This document shows positions 9,594 through 17,951 of a stretch of DNA of 64,000 nt, one piece after another. This DNA is from Parahoeflea alexandrii (GTDB taxonomy: Bacteria > Pseudomonadota > Alphaproteobacteria > Rhizobiales > Rhizobiaceae). The stretch is from positions 372,001 through 436,000 of the forward strand of contig NZ_JAAAML010000001.1 of assembly GCF_024105735.1 (NCBI RefSeq). The letters run 5' to 3'. Below the pieces are notes generated by a model. The model was not told where the DNA came from, ran no database searches, and saw only the letters and a program-made list of their open reading frames with translations. The position numbers and the translations under genes were made by a program. Each line of letters starts with the position of its first letter. The first letter of the stretch is position 1.

Positions 9594-10423
9594 ACGCCCC
9601 TGAGAACAAGAATTGTCGGCTGGCGCGGCAATGTGCGGGCCGAAATGGTAAAGCCCGTGTCATTGACGAAGTCGGTTGCGAACTTGTCGCCCATCATCTC
9701 GATGAAGCTCGACAGGGGCGCGCCGCGGCGGTGCATCGGCAGAAGGATCGAGGATTGCAGACGCTGGGCAATTCCGGTCATTGCCGTGTGGCTCAATGTC
9801 AGGCCGCCATCCACCGGGACCATGACGATGTCGAGCCGGCCGATCTGGGCGAAGTGCCGGTCTTCCAGCGGGTGATGCAGGTGGCCGAGATGCCCAATGC
9901 ACAGATCCGCGACCTCGAAGATGAAGATGGAATTGCCATCGGGCTCCATGGCGCCGAAATTGCGGATGTCCGTGGTGACGTTGCGGATATAGACATCATC
10001 AACCACCACGTCGTGATCGGCCGGTGTGCCGTCGAAATTCCAGCCGCGCAGCACATGCCCGATCCGCTCGTCCGGCGACAGGGTGAAATGCGAGGAATGC
10101 GCCTTGTTCATGGTGACGACGTCCGGGACAGCGACGTTGCCCGCCCATCCGTTGTAGTCCGTCGCGATGGTGATGCCGCCGGGTGTGGTGATGACATAGG
10201 TCGAGTGGCCGGCGAAGCTGATCTCTACCTCGCCCGTTCCGGCCGCGGCCGGGTCTGGCTTCAGGTCGAGATCCTCGGGGGTGAGGTTGGCGTAAGTCAC
10301 GCCGGGCAGGCTTTGCGCCACTGCCAGGCACTGGCTGAAGGGGCGTTGGCTTTCCTGCGCGCTCGCCGGTGAGGCAAGAAGGAACGCTGCGGCGACGAGA
10401 ATGAAGGCCTTGAAACGGTGCAT
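9590..10423 (-). CDS. exported metallo-beta-lactamase-fold protein (UlaG-like, atypical metal site)
   Basis: A 277-residue protein with a signal peptide (MHRFKAFILVAAAFLLASPASA, cleavage after ASA). The fold is recognisable from AGHSTYVITTPGGITIATDY, GHLGHLHHPLED, DIVMVPVDGG and LLPMHRRG, as in the UlaG/YcbK-like branch. The usual HxHxDH metal motif appears as K-A-H-S-S-H: the first His is Lys and the Asp is Ser, so binuclear metal binding may be altered. The ATG at 10423 was preferred to an in-frame ATG nine codons upstream because it starts the signal peptide directly. It overlaps the TPR gene by four bases. Confidence 0.72.
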   Translation of the reverse strand: MHRFKAFILVAAAFLLASPASAQESQRPFSQCLAVAQSLPGVTYANLTPEDLDLKPDPAAAGTGEVEISFAGHSTYVITTPGGITIATDYNGWAGNVAVPDVVTMNKAHSSHFTLSPDERIGHVLRGWNFDGTPADHDVVVDDVYIRNVTTDIRNFGAMEPDGNSIFIFEVADLCIGHLGHLHHPLEDRHFAQIGRLDIVMVPVDGGLTLSHTAMTGIAQRLQSSILLPMHRRGAPLSSFIEMMGDKFATDFVNDTGFTISARTLPRQPTILVLRGV

Positions 10424-10517
10424 GACGGCGGCTCCGTGAAACAGTCTCACACTAGGAGTTTAGAGCGCGGCCAACCAAGGTAAAGGGGCAATTCGATGCG
10501 CCATACCCCAAGCATGG

Positions 10518-10994
10518 TCAAAGCGCGCCTGTCATCTCGCTCCAGCGCAGCTTCAGCGCTTCATAGCCGTCGGTTGGCTGGGCGTCGTAACTGAGTTCAT
10601 CTTCGGCTATCCTCATGAACGGTTGGCGAGACCGGCACCAGATATGCCCGGCCGGAACCAGCCAGGATGTATCGTCGAGCGTGCCGGCCTTGATGTTGAT
10701 CTCCGGCGAGCCATTGGTGCCGTGCCAGATCCGCACACCGCAGTCGGGGCAAAACCATCCCTGGCGCTCCTTGCCGGATTCACTCATGCGGCTGACGCTG
10801 ACCAGCCCGGGATCGACCTCCATGTCTTCACGCTTGAACCGGAGGCTTTCGCCGAAGGCCGAGGAAGTGTGCCGCTGGCACTCGGTGCAATGGCAGAGAT
10901 AGAACACCAGAGGAGCTGCGAGCATCCGGTAGCGGATGCGGCCGCACTGGCATCCACCGGTCAGAGGCAGGGGTGGTATGGCGGTTTTCTGCAT
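10518..10994 (-). CDS. GFA-family (glutathione-dependent formaldehyde-activating-like) zinc protein
   Basis: A 158-residue protein with the full zinc-ligand set of the GFA/CENP-V family: GGCQCGRIRY at the N-terminus, FYLCHCTECQRHTSSAFG in the middle, and FCPDCGVRIWHG near residue 90. Family members bind zinc and some act on S-hydroxymethylglutathione or other thiol adducts; the substrate cannot be told here. The start MQKTAIPPLPLTGG at 10994 was chosen over a more upstream in-frame ATG lacking homology. Divergent from the yebC-type gene with about 80 bases between starts. Confidence 0.82.
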   Translation of the reverse strand: MQKTAIPPLPLTGGCQCGRIRYRMLAAPLVFYLCHCTECQRHTSSAFGESLRFKREDMEVDPGLVSVSRMSESGKERQGWFCPDCGVRIWHGTNGSPEINIKAGTLDDTSWLVPAGHIWCRSRQPFMRIAEDELSYDAQPTDGYEALKLRWSEMTGAL

Positions 10995-11074
10995 GGTCTG
11001 AACCTTCTGGACGAAACGGGGTAAGGACCTTATAACGCGCCAAACCAGATTCCAGAGCAAAGAACAGAGGCGTT

Positions 11075-11821
11075 ATGGCCGGCCATTCACAATTTAAAAA
11101 CATCATGCACCGCAAGGGACGGCAGGATGCCGTCCGTTCCAAGATGTTCTCCAAGCTCGCGCGCGAAATCACTGTCGCTGCGAAGATGGGCTCGCCGGAT
11201 CCGGCGATGAACCCGCGGTTGAGACTGGCAATCCAGAATGCCAAGTCACAGTCGATGCCCAAGGACAACATCCAGCGCGCCATCAACAAGGCTACCGGGG
11301 GCGACAGCGAGAACTACGAGGAAGTGCGCTACGAGGGCTACGGCCCCGGCGGCGTGGCCGTTATCGTCGAGGCGCTGACTGACAACCGCAACCGCACCGC
11401 ATCGAGCGTGCGCGCGGCGTTCACCAAGTCCGGCGGCGCGCTTGGCGAGACCGGATCGGTCGGTTTCATGTTCTCGCGCGTGGGCGAAATCATCTATCCG
11501 GTGGACGCGGGCGATGCCGACGCGATCATGGAAGCCGCGATCATGGCCGGCGCAGAGGATGTGACCAGCGGAGAAGAGGAGCACGTCATTCTCTGCGCGT
11601 TCGAGGATATCGGCGAGGTGTCGACTGCGCTCGAGGAGGCGCTTGGCGAAGCGCAATCGGTCAAGGCGGTGTGGAAGCCGCAGACGTCGGCTCCTGTCGA
11701 TGAAGACAAGGCGCTCTCCGTGCTCAAGCTGATCGCGACGCTGGATGATGACGACGACGTGCAGAACGTCTATGCCAATTTCGAGGTTTCCGACGAGGTC
11801 ATGGCGAAACTGTCCGCCTGA
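11075..11821 (+). CDS. YebC/PmpR family translation/transcription regulator
   Basis: A 248-residue cytosolic protein of the YebC/PmpR/TACO1 family, full length. The diagnostic N-terminus [19 protein letters not shown] is complete and [12 protein letters not shown] and [14 protein letters not shown] follow. Members bind DNA or the ribosome and help translate polyproline stretches. In alphaproteobacteria the gene normally lies just upstream of ruvC; here a luciferase-like monooxygenase gene on the other strand separates them. A strong intrinsic terminator follows at 11846. Confidence 0.93.
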   Translation: MAGHSQFKNIMHRKGRQDAVRSKMFSKLAREITVAAKMGSPDPAMNPRLRLAIQNAKSQSMPKDNIQRAINKATGGDSENYEEVRYEGYGPGGVAVIVEALTDNRNRTASSVRAAFTKSGGALGETGSVGFMFSRVGEIIYPVDAGDADAIMEAAIMAGAEDVTSGEEEHVILCAFEDIGEVSTALEEALGEAQSVKAVWKPQTSAPVDEDKALSVLKLIATLDDDDDVQNVYANFEVSDEVMAKLSA

Positions 11822-11845
11822 CCGGACCTGTCGCTGCCAATCTTG

Positions 11846-11876
11846 AACCGCCGGTTTTGCGACCGGCGGTTTTTTC
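11846..11876 (+). terminator. intrinsic terminator of the yebC-type gene
   Basis: AACCGCCGG and its complement form a 9-bp stem with an 8-base loop, followed by TTTTTT (11870-11875). It may also serve the convergent monooxygenase gene, whose stop lies directly beyond. Confidence 0.85.
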
Positions 11877-11881
11877 ATGGG

Positions 11882-12868
11882 TCAAAGGGCGGACCGCATG
11901 GCGCCGAAAAGCTCGACGGATTTCAATCGGGCCTCAATGGAATGGATCGGCATGGAGATCATGATCTCGTCGGCCTTGGTGGCGGCGATGAAATCCTGCA
12001 TCTTGCGCGACGCGGTTTCCGGGCCGCCGACCACGGCGTAGCGCAAGGTGTGTTCGACGGCGATCTGTTCCATCTCGCTCCAGAAGCCGTCCATCGTGTC
12101 GATTGGCCTCGGCATCTTGCCACGGGCATTGCGGCGCATGTTGACGAAAGTCTGCTGCAGCGTCGTGAACAGGTGGTTGGCCTCCGCATCGGTATCCGCC
12201 ATCACGCCCATGGTTGCAGCCATGACGTAAGGCGCGTCGAGTTGCGCCGACGGGGTGAACTTGCTCCTGTAGATGTCGAGCGCTTCCATCAGCATGTCGG
12301 GTGCGAAATGTGAGGCAAAGGCATAGGGCAGCCCCAGCGCGGCAGCGAGATGGGCGCTGTAGATGCTGGATCCGAGAATCCAGAGCGGCACGTGCGAACC
12401 GGCGCCGGGTACGGCGAGAAGCATGCGTTCATCGGGTTCGCCCAGATAGTATTGCAACTCGATGATATCGTCGGGGAAGCTGTTGGCTCCTGCTTCCAGG
12501 TTGCGGCGCAGCGCGCGGGCGGTGTTCATGTCGGTACCCGGCGCACGGCCAAGGCCGAGGTCGACACGGCCCGGGAACAGCGCCTCGAGCGTGCCGAACT
12601 GCTCGGCGATGACCAGCGGCGCGTGATTGGGCAGCATGATGCCACCCGAACCGATGCGGATGGTGGTTGTGGCATTGCCGGCCTCGGCTATGACCAAAGA
12701 CGTGGCGGCGCTGGCGATGCCCTTCATGCCATGATGTTCGGCCAGCCAGAAACGGGTATAGCCGGCATCCTCCGCCTGCTTGGCCATCCGCCGTGTGCTG
12801 GCGAGTGCGTCTCTTGCGGTGCCGCCCTCGACGATGGGGCAGAGATCGAGAATGGAAAAGGCGGTCAT
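11882..12868 (-). CDS. LLM-class flavin-dependent oxidoreductase (luciferase-like)
   Basis: A 328-residue bacterial-luciferase-like monooxygenase of the MsnO8-type subgroup. Family signatures are [16 protein letters not shown] (about 40-55), [34 protein letters not shown] and [20 protein letters not shown]. It should use FMNH2 and O2 on an unknown small substrate. The ATG at 12868 gives the typical start MTAFSILDL; the open frame runs on upstream without homology and through ruvC in antisense, so it was trimmed. It interrupts the usual yebC-ruvC neighbourhood. Confidence 0.85.
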   Translation of the reverse strand: MTAFSILDLCPIVEGGTARDALASTRRMAKQAEDAGYTRFWLAEHHGMKGIASAATSLVIAEAGNATTTIRIGSGGIMLPNHAPLVIAEQFGTLEALFPGRVDLGLGRAPGTDMNTARALRRNLEAGANSFPDDIIELQYYLGEPDERMLLAVPGAGSHVPLWILGSSIYSAHLAAALGLPYAFASHFAPDMLMEALDIYRSKFTPSAQLDAPYVMAATMGVMADTDAEANHLFTTLQQTFVNMRRNARGKMPRPIDTMDGFWSEMEQIAVEHTLRYAVVGGPETASRKMQDFIAATKADEIMISMPIHSIEARLKSVELFGAMRSAL

Positions 12869-13012
12869 GAATGTCTTTCGGTTCCGGTGCACTGTCGGCC
12901 CAATGTAGGAAGTCGTGCCGGCATTGCCAAAGCGATTTCGCCAGAGGATGTTTGTTTTTGGTTTGTTCACATTTCGATGGAATGGTCTGACGCATGCAGC
13001 TAGGGTTTTTCC

Positions 13013-13519
13013 ATGAAAGAAGCGATTCGGATAATCGGGATTGATCCCGGGCTGAGAAACACCGGCTGGGGCGTGATCGACAGTCTGGGCAATTCGCTGC
13101 GCTTTGTCGCCTCGGGGACGGTCAAGTCCGACAACAAGCTCGATCTCGCCTCGCGGCTGAACCAACTCTACGACGGGCTGGAGACGGTGCTGCACCAGTT
13201 CCAGCCGTTCGAGGCAGCGGTCGAGAACACGTTCGTCAACAAGGATGCCACCGCGACGCTGAAGCTCGGGCAGGCGCGCGGCATTGCCATGCTGGCACCG
13301 GCGCGCGCCGGGCTGAGGGTTGCAGAGTATGCGCCGAACGCGGTCAAGAAGGCGGTGATCGGTGTCGGGCATGGCGACAAGAAGCAGATCCTGATGATGG
13401 TCAAGATGCTGATCCCGAAAGCCACCTTCGACAGCGATCATGCCGCCGATGCTCTGGCGATCGCGATCTGTCATGCCCATCACCGCACATCGCCGGAGTG
13501 GCGGATGGCAGCTGAGTGA
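13013..13519 (+). CDS. ruvC: Holliday junction resolvase RuvC
   Basis: A 168-residue endonuclease that cuts Holliday junctions made by RuvAB branch migration. The four acidic active-site residues are in [14 protein letters not shown] (Asp), AVENTF (Glu) and [14 protein letters not shown] (two Asp). It is first in an expected ruvC-ruvA-ruvB operon, but a toxin-antitoxin pair (13591-14256) lies between it and ruvA. The protein itself is intact and of normal length. Confidence 0.96.
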   Translation: MKEAIRIIGIDPGLRNTGWGVIDSLGNSLRFVASGTVKSDNKLDLASRLNQLYDGLETVLHQFQPFEAAVENTFVNKDATATLKLGQARGIAMLAPARAGLRVAEYAPNAVKKAVIGVGHGDKKQILMMVKMLIPKATFDSDHAADALAIAICHAHHRTSPEWRMAAE

Positions 13520-13542
13520 GTCAACGCCATGTTCTTGACTTG

Positions 13543-13586
13543 TTCACTCAATTCTGACAATTTCTGATAAATTCTAACCGAGTGAA
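13543..13586 (+). promoter_or_regulatory. operator-like repeats before the first toxin-antitoxin pair
   Basis: TTCACTC (13543-13549) and its complement GAGTGAA (13580-13586) flank three direct copies of a roughly 10-base unit reading TTCTGACAA, TTTCTGATAA and ATTCTAACC. TTGACT at 13535-13540 may be a -35 element. AbrB-type antitoxins bind such repeats to repress their own operon; binding here is inferred. The second arm runs into the start region of the antitoxin gene. Confidence 0.45.
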
Positions 13587-13590
13587 TCTC

Positions 13591-13842
13591 ATGCGTGTGT
13601 CGGAAAAAGGCCAGATCACAATCCCCAAACACCTAAGGGAACGGGCCGGGATTGCTCCGAATTCCGAGGTGACGGTGGATTTTGACGGAGGAAGGCTGAT
13701 CATCGCGGCAGCCGACCGGCAGGCGGAAAAGGCCAACCGGGCGAGGTTGGAGCGTTTCATGCAGGCATTGCGCAAACTCGAAGGAACCGGGGATCAAGCG
13801 ATCAACGCCGATCAATTGATGCAGATAACACGGGACCGGTGA
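13591..13842 (+). CDS. AbrB/MazE-type antitoxin (first pair, between ruvC and ruvA)
   Basis: An 83-residue SpoVT/AbrB-fold DNA-binding antitoxin: MRVSEKGQITIPKHLRERAG, then SEVTVDFDGGRLIIAA forms the swapped-hairpin domain. The C-terminal part (residues 40-83) is probably the toxin-binding tail. The ATG at 13591 is preferred; a GTG three codons upstream (13582) is possible. The toxin gene starts three bases after the stop, so expression is coupled. It interrupts the ruvC-ruvA spacing and is not related in detail to the second pair at 14951. Confidence 0.82.
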   Translation: MRVSEKGQITIPKHLRERAGIAPNSEVTVDFDGGRLIIAAADRQAEKANRARLERFMQALRKLEGTGDQAINADQLMQITRDR

Positions 13843-13845
13843 GAC

Positions 13846-14256
13846 ATGCGGGTGCTGGTCGACACCAATGTACTGGTGGATGTGGCGGTCAGCGATCCGG
13901 ACTGGGCACAATGGTCGCGGACGGCATTGATGCAAGCCTTTGAACGGGGACTGGTGATCAACCCGATCGTTTTTTCCGAGTTCAGTGTCCGCTACGAGAC
14001 CTACGATGCGGCTATGGATGCACTGGATTTCGAAGAGTTCCAGCGGGAAAACCTGCCTTGGGAGGCGGCTTATGCTGCTGGCCAAGCCTTCCGGCTCTAC
14101 CGGCTGCGGGGCGGAGAGAGGGAGAAAGTGCTTCCAGACTTTCTTATTGGCGCCCATGCCGCCGTGCGCGGCTATTCGGTGCTGACGCGTGATCCTCGTG
14201 GTTACAGAACCTATTTTCCCGGTGTCGACGTGATCGCGCCAGACACCCATTCGTGA
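13846..14256 (+). CDS. PIN-domain toxin, VapC-like (first pair)
   Basis: A 136-residue PIN-domain ribonuclease. The acidic catalytic set is visible: [11 protein letters not shown] (Asp 6), [11 protein letters not shown] (Glu), [17 protein letters not shown] (Asp) and [15 protein letters not shown] (Asp). The ending [19 protein letters not shown] is typical of one VapC subgroup. It probably cleaves tRNA or another structured RNA when not bound by its antitoxin. Translation follows the antitoxin closely; ruvA starts 7 bases after its stop, so ruvA may be transcribed with it. Confidence 0.84.
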   Translation: MRVLVDTNVLVDVAVSDPDWAQWSRTALMQAFERGLVINPIVFSEFSVRYETYDAAMDALDFEEFQRENLPWEAAYAAGQAFRLYRLRGGEREKVLPDFLIGAHAAVRGYSVLTRDPRGYRTYFPGVDVIAPDTHS

Positions 14257-14263
14257 GAGTTCA

Positions 14264-14881
14264 ATGATTGGCAAGCTCAAAGGCAGCATCGAGGAAATCG
14301 GCGAGGATCACGTGCTGATTGACGTGCACGGCGTCTGCTACGTCGCGTTCTGCTCATCGCGAACGCTGTCGCGGCTGGGCTCGGTTGGCGAGGCGGCGGT
14401 GCTGTTCATCGAGACCTATGTACGCGAGGACCAGCTGAGGCTGTTCGGCTTCGAGAGCGCGCTGGAGCGGGAATGGTTCCGGCTGCTGCAGAGCGTCCAG
14501 GGCGTCGGCGCCAAGGTGGCGCTGGCTGTGTTGTCGACGCTGACGGCATCCGAACTCGCCAATGCGATCGCGCTGCAGGACAAGGCGACGGTGGCGCGGG
14601 CGCCGGGCATCGGGCCGAAGGTGGCGCAGCGGATCGTTGCCGAACTGAAGAACAAGGCGCCGGCGCTTGGCGGCGATGCCGGCGGAGCCATGGGGCTGAA
14701 GCAGGAACTGGGTGAGGGCGTTGCCTCCGCGCCGGTGGCCGATGCCGTCTCGGCGTTGTCCAATCTCGGTTATTCGCGCGACCAGGCCGCCAATGCCGTG
14801 GCTGCAGCCATGAAGGTGGCCGGCGACGATCCGGATTCAGCCAAGCTGATCAGGCTGGGGTTGAAGGAACTGGCACGGTAG
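14264..14881 (+). CDS. ruvA: Holliday junction DNA helicase subunit RuvA
   Basis: A 205-residue junction-binding protein that forms the tetrameric platform for RuvB. It has the N-terminal OB domain ([32 protein letters not shown]), two helix-hairpin-helix motifs ([38 protein letters not shown]) and the C-terminal domain III that contacts RuvB ([16 protein letters not shown]). It is intact. It is separated from ruvC and ruvB by toxin-antitoxin pairs. Confidence 0.96.
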   Translation: MIGKLKGSIEEIGEDHVLIDVHGVCYVAFCSSRTLSRLGSVGEAAVLFIETYVREDQLRLFGFESALEREWFRLLQSVQGVGAKVALAVLSTLTASELANAIALQDKATVARAPGIGPKVAQRIVAELKNKAPALGGDAGGAMGLKQELGEGVASAPVADAVSALSNLGYSRDQAANAVAAAMKVAGDDPDSAKLIRLGLKELAR

Positions 14882-14906
14882 CGAATTCCTTGCTTTTTGG
14901 GGAGGG

Positions 14907-14929
14907 CCTTACTATTTTAAAATGTAAGG
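14907..14929 (+). promoter_or_regulatory. palindromic operator candidate of the second toxin-antitoxin pair
   Basis: CCTTAC (14907-14912) and GTAAGG (14924-14929) enclose an AT-rich core with the palindrome ATTTTAAAAT; the 23-base unit is symmetric apart from one base pair. It lies 22 bases before the antitoxin ATG, the usual place for autorepression by an AbrB-type protein. Inference from symmetry and position. Confidence 0.5.
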
Positions 14930-14950
14930 ATTCAATGGGAGTGCAAGGAC

Positions 14951-15217
14951 ATGGGGGTGGAGTCAAAGATTACCACCAAAGGCCAGACAACGATCCCGAT
15001 CGAGGTTCGTGAATATCTGAAAGTTGGGGCGGGCGATCGCATCGGCTATGAATTCGTCGACGGTAAGGTGGTGCTGGTGCCGAAGAACCGGAGCGCCCTC
15101 GATTTCGCAGGTGTCCTTTTTGAACCAGACCGCGAACCGGTGTCCGTCGAAGCCATGAACGAGGCAATCGGCGAGTCTGTCTCCGACCGATACGAGCGGT
15201 CGCATGATCGGGATTGA
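14951..15217 (+). CDS. AbrB/MazE-type antitoxin (second pair, between ruvA and ruvB)
   Basis: An 88-residue SpoVT/AbrB-fold protein: SKITTKGQTTIPIEVREYLK, then GDRIGYEFVDGKVVLVPKN. The C-terminal tail DFAGVLFEPDREPVSVEAMN resembles the toxin-binding end of type II antitoxins paired with PIN toxins. Its stop overlaps the toxin start by 14 bases. It differs in sequence and tail from the first antitoxin at 13591, so the two pairs are unlikely to be recent copies of each other. Confidence 0.84.
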   Translation: MGVESKITTKGQTTIPIEVREYLKVGAGDRIGYEFVDGKVVLVPKNRSALDFAGVLFEPDREPVSVEAMNEAIGESVSDRYERSHDRD

Positions 15218-15602
15218 CACCAATGTCATCGTCCGGCTCTTGACGCGGGATGATCCCGAACAGTTCGACGCTGCGGTCCGGCTGGTGAAGGCCAGCGGTC
15301 CCGACAGGCCGCTGTTTGTCAATCCGATTGTGGTTGCCGAAACCATCTGGGTGCTCGAGCGAATCTACAAGACCGACCGGGCGACGGCCCGAAAGCAAGT
15401 GGCTGGGCTGCTCGACACAGTGGAAATCAAGGTGCCGGAGACTATGCAGATGGACGGCTGGAGCGAGTGGCTGAAATCGCCGCATCCGGACTTCTCTGAT
15501 GTCATCATTGCCGGACTCAACAGCGCGAATGGATGTGAAACGACGATGACGTTCGACCGCAAGGCCGCCCAATCTGTCCCTGGTATGGAGCTTCTGGCAT
15601 GA
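15204..15602 (+). CDS. PIN-domain toxin, VapC-like (second pair)
   Basis: A 132-residue PIN ribonuclease with catalytic acids in [17 protein letters not shown] (Asp 5), [14 protein letters not shown] (Glu), [11 protein letters not shown] (Asp) and TMTFDRKAA (Asp). It starts inside the antitoxin gene, and its TGA overlaps the ruvB ATG by four bases, so ruvB translation is probably coupled to this toxin's translation. That fusion of toxin and repair gene in one message is unusual. Confidence 0.85.
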   Translation: MIGIDTNVIVRLLTRDDPEQFDAAVRLVKASGPDRPLFVNPIVVAETIWVLERIYKTDRATARKQVAGLLDTVEIKVPETMQMDGWSEWLKSPHPDFSDVIIAGLNSANGCETTMTFDRKAAQSVPGMELLA

Positions 15603-16636
15603 GCGAGCCCGATCGCCTGATCTCCCCGGACAAGCGCGGCGAGGATGTCGATACGACCCTGCGGCCGCAAACTCTGGATGAATTCACCGGCCAGGCCGAG
15701 GCGCGCGCCAACCTGAAAGTGTTCATCGAAGCGGCCAAGGGAAGGGCCGAGGCGCTGGACCACGTGCTGTTTGTCGGGCCTCCCGGACTTGGCAAGACCA
15801 CGCTGGCGCAGATCATGGCCAAGGAGCTGGGTGTCAATTTCCGCTCGACGTCGGGTCCGGTGATCGCCAAGGCCGGGGATCTCGCGGCGCTGCTGACCAA
15901 CCTCGAAGACCGTGACGTCTTGTTCATCGACGAGATCCACCGGCTCAATCCGGCGGTCGAGGAAATCCTCTATCCGGCGATGGAGGATTTTCAGCTCGAC
16001 CTGATCATCGGCGAGGGGCCAGCGGCGCGCTCGGTCAAGATCGACCTGTCGCGGTTCACGCTGGTCGCCGCCACGACGCGGCTCGGGCTGCTGACCACGC
16101 CGCTCAGGGACCGGTTCGGCATTCCGGTGCGGCTGCAGTTCTACACGGTCGAGGAGCTCGAGCTTATCGTCCGGCGCGGGGCGCGGATCATGGGGCTCGG
16201 CATGACCGATGACGGTGCGCTGGAAATTGCCCGCCGGGCACGCGGCACGCCGCGTATCGCCGGGCGTCTGCTCAGGCGGGTGCGCGATTTCGCGGAAGTG
16301 GCCAAGGCGGAAGCCGTGACCCGTCAGATCGCCGACGAGGCGCTGACCCGGCTGTCGGTCGACAGCATCGGGCTCGACCAGCTCGACCGGCGTTATCTCG
16401 ACATGATCGTGCGCAATTTCGGTGGCGGGCCGGTGGGAATCGAGACGATTGCCGCCGGATTGTCTGAGCCACGCGATGCCATCGAGGACATCATCGAGCC
16501 CTATCTGATCCAGCAGGGATTCCTGCAGCGCACGCCGCGTGGCCGGGTGCTGACCGCGCGGGCATGGGGGCATATGGGGCTCAATCCGCCAAAGGACCTT
16601 GCCGCCACCCAGGCCAGCCTGTTCGAAGACGAATGA
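15599..16636 (+). CDS. ruvB: Holliday junction branch migration ATPase RuvB
   Basis: A 345-residue AAA+ motor that drives branch migration with RuvA. Walker [13 protein letters not shown] (about residue 60), Walker [11 protein letters not shown], sensor 1 [18 protein letters not shown] and the C-terminal winged helix ([12 protein letters not shown], then [16 protein letters not shown]) are all present. The ATG overlaps the stop of the preceding PIN toxin, and its own stop overlaps the Nudix gene start, both in ATGA form. Confidence 0.97.
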   Translation: MSEPDRLISPDKRGEDVDTTLRPQTLDEFTGQAEARANLKVFIEAAKGRAEALDHVLFVGPPGLGKTTLAQIMAKELGVNFRSTSGPVIAKAGDLAALLTNLEDRDVLFIDEIHRLNPAVEEILYPAMEDFQLDLIIGEGPAARSVKIDLSRFTLVAATTRLGLLTTPLRDRFGIPVRLQFYTVEELELIVRRGARIMGLGMTDDGALEIARRARGTPRIAGRLLRRVRDFAEVAKAEAVTRQIADEALTRLSVDSIGLDQLDRRYLDMIVRNFGGGPVGIETIAAGLSEPRDAIEDIIEPYLIQQGFLQRTPRGRVLTARAWGHMGLNPPKDLAATQASLFEDE

Positions 16637-17142
16637 CACAGCCAACACGCCGTACGATCCGGTTTAACGACGAGGGCCGGCGCTTCAATGCCCGCGTCGC
16701 CGGACTGGCGCTGCGCGACGGCCAGCTGTTGATCCACCGTGCCGTGCACGAGCCGTTCTGGACCATTCCCGGCGGAACCGCGGAACTTGGCGAAGACAGC
16801 CGGGCGACGCTCGTACGCGAGATGCGCGAAGAGCTCGGCATCGAGGTCAGCGTCGGACGGCTGGTTTTCCTGGTGGAGAATTTCTTCGATTTCGAAGGCC
16901 GTGCCTGGCACGAGATCGGCTGGTACTACCTGATGGACCTGCCGCATGACTTCCCGTTTTCGACGGATGGAAGGATCATCCACGAGATTGTCGACGGCAA
17001 GAACCGGCTCGAATTCAAATGGGTGCCGGCGACTCGCGATAGCCTCGCGGCGCTGCCATTGCCGCCGGTGTTCCTGGCGGACCGGATCGAGGTCCTGCCG
17101 GACACCACGGAGCATGTCGTCTGGGACGACGGCGTGCTCTGA
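16633..17142 (+). CDS. Nudix hydrolase
   Basis: A 169-residue Nudix protein with a complete Nudix box: G followed by TAELG, E, seven residues, then REMREELGI (about 48-71). The rest ([25 protein letters not shown]) resembles Nudix proteins acting on nucleoside diphosphate derivatives, but the substrate is not predictable. The start at 16633 overlaps the ruvB stop as ATGA, giving translational coupling with ruvB; an upstream in-frame start within ruvB was discarded. Confidence 0.86.
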   Translation: MTQPTRRTIRFNDEGRRFNARVAGLALRDGQLLIHRAVHEPFWTIPGGTAELGEDSRATLVREMREELGIEVSVGRLVFLVENFFDFEGRAWHEIGWYYLMDLPHDFPFSTDGRIIHEIVDGKNRLEFKWVPATRDSLAALPLPPVFLADRIEVLPDTTEHVVWDDGVL

Positions 17143-17232
17143 ACCCGTGGCATTGAGCATGCTTGGCGACATGATGCGTGCGAGCTTCGGACCAGAACCT
17201 GCCGGCAATGCTGCAGTGCCTCCGCACTGGTT

Positions 17233-17841
17233 TCATTCCGCTGCAACGGCGGCGCCGTCGTGCCAGATATCCGTCGCCGCTTGATGCGCCGCTGCCCGGA
17301 TGTCCTCGCCGATGTGGGTGTCCTTGAGGGCGCGTGAGAGAATCATGCCTCCCACGCACAGGGCCGTCATCGACAATGCCCGGCGCCTGCGCTCATCCTC
17401 TTCGCCGTCGAGATTCATCTCGAAGAGGCCAGTCATGGCCTCCGCCAGTCGTTGATAGCTTTGACGAACCTGCGGCCCGGCACGGGCGACATCGGTGGCG
17501 TAGGCGATCAACGGGCATTGGCCGTCATTGTCCTCCAGATGCTCGCGCGAAAGATAGGCATCCACCATACGGCGCGCATTGAGCGCTTCGCGCACGGCGG
17601 GATTGATCCCGGCTTCCCGGCGCCACTCAGCGCCGCGTCCGCCCAGGAAGCTGATGGTTGCTTCCGCGAAGAGCTCCTCCTTGCTGCGGAAATGAGCGTA
17701 GAAGCCGCCGCGGGTAAGCTGGGCCTCGGCCATGATCTCATCAATGCTGACCTGGTCGTAACCACGCCGGTTAAACATCACCCTTGCGGCTTCGACAATC
17801 CGCTGGCGCGTCTTCTGCTTGTGGTCACTGGGGTAGGGCAT
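17233..17841 (-). CDS. TetR/AcrR family transcriptional regulator
   Basis: A 202-residue repressor. The N-terminal HTH is clear: RQRIVEAARVMFNRRGYDQV, then IMAEAQLTRGGFYAHFRSKEEL (about 13-55). The C-terminal ligand/dimer domain matches the TetR subgroup with DNDGQCPLIAYATDVARAGP and ALSMTALCVGGMILSRAL. It is divergent from the YCII-type gene, with a perfect 9-bp inverted repeat between them, so it probably controls that gene and itself. The ligand is unknown. Confidence 0.88.
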   Translation of the reverse strand: MPYPSDHKQKTRQRIVEAARVMFNRRGYDQVSIDEIMAEAQLTRGGFYAHFRSKEELFAEATISFLGGRGAEWRREAGINPAVREALNARRMVDAYLSREHLEDNDGQCPLIAYATDVARAGPQVRQSYQRLAEAMTGLFEMNLDGEEDERRRRALSMTALCVGGMILSRALKDTHIGEDIRAAAHQAATDIWHDGAAVAAE

Positions 17842-17884
17842 CGCGCAGTCTCCTGTGTTCCCGGCACAAAAAGCACGGAATCAA

Positions 17885-17904
17885 AATATGTTCTTGAACA
17901 TATT
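17885..17904. promoter_or_regulatory. TetR-type operator: 9-bp perfect inverted repeat
   Basis: AATATGTTC (17885-17893), two spacer bases, then GAACATATT (17896-17904). It is located between the divergent TetR and YCII-type starts, 43 and 47 bases from each, as expected for a shared operator. Binding is inferred. Confidence 0.65.
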
Positions 17905-17951
17905 CTGGAGCCCGCCATCCTGGCTGTAAAGCAACAGGGAGTAATCACGAT

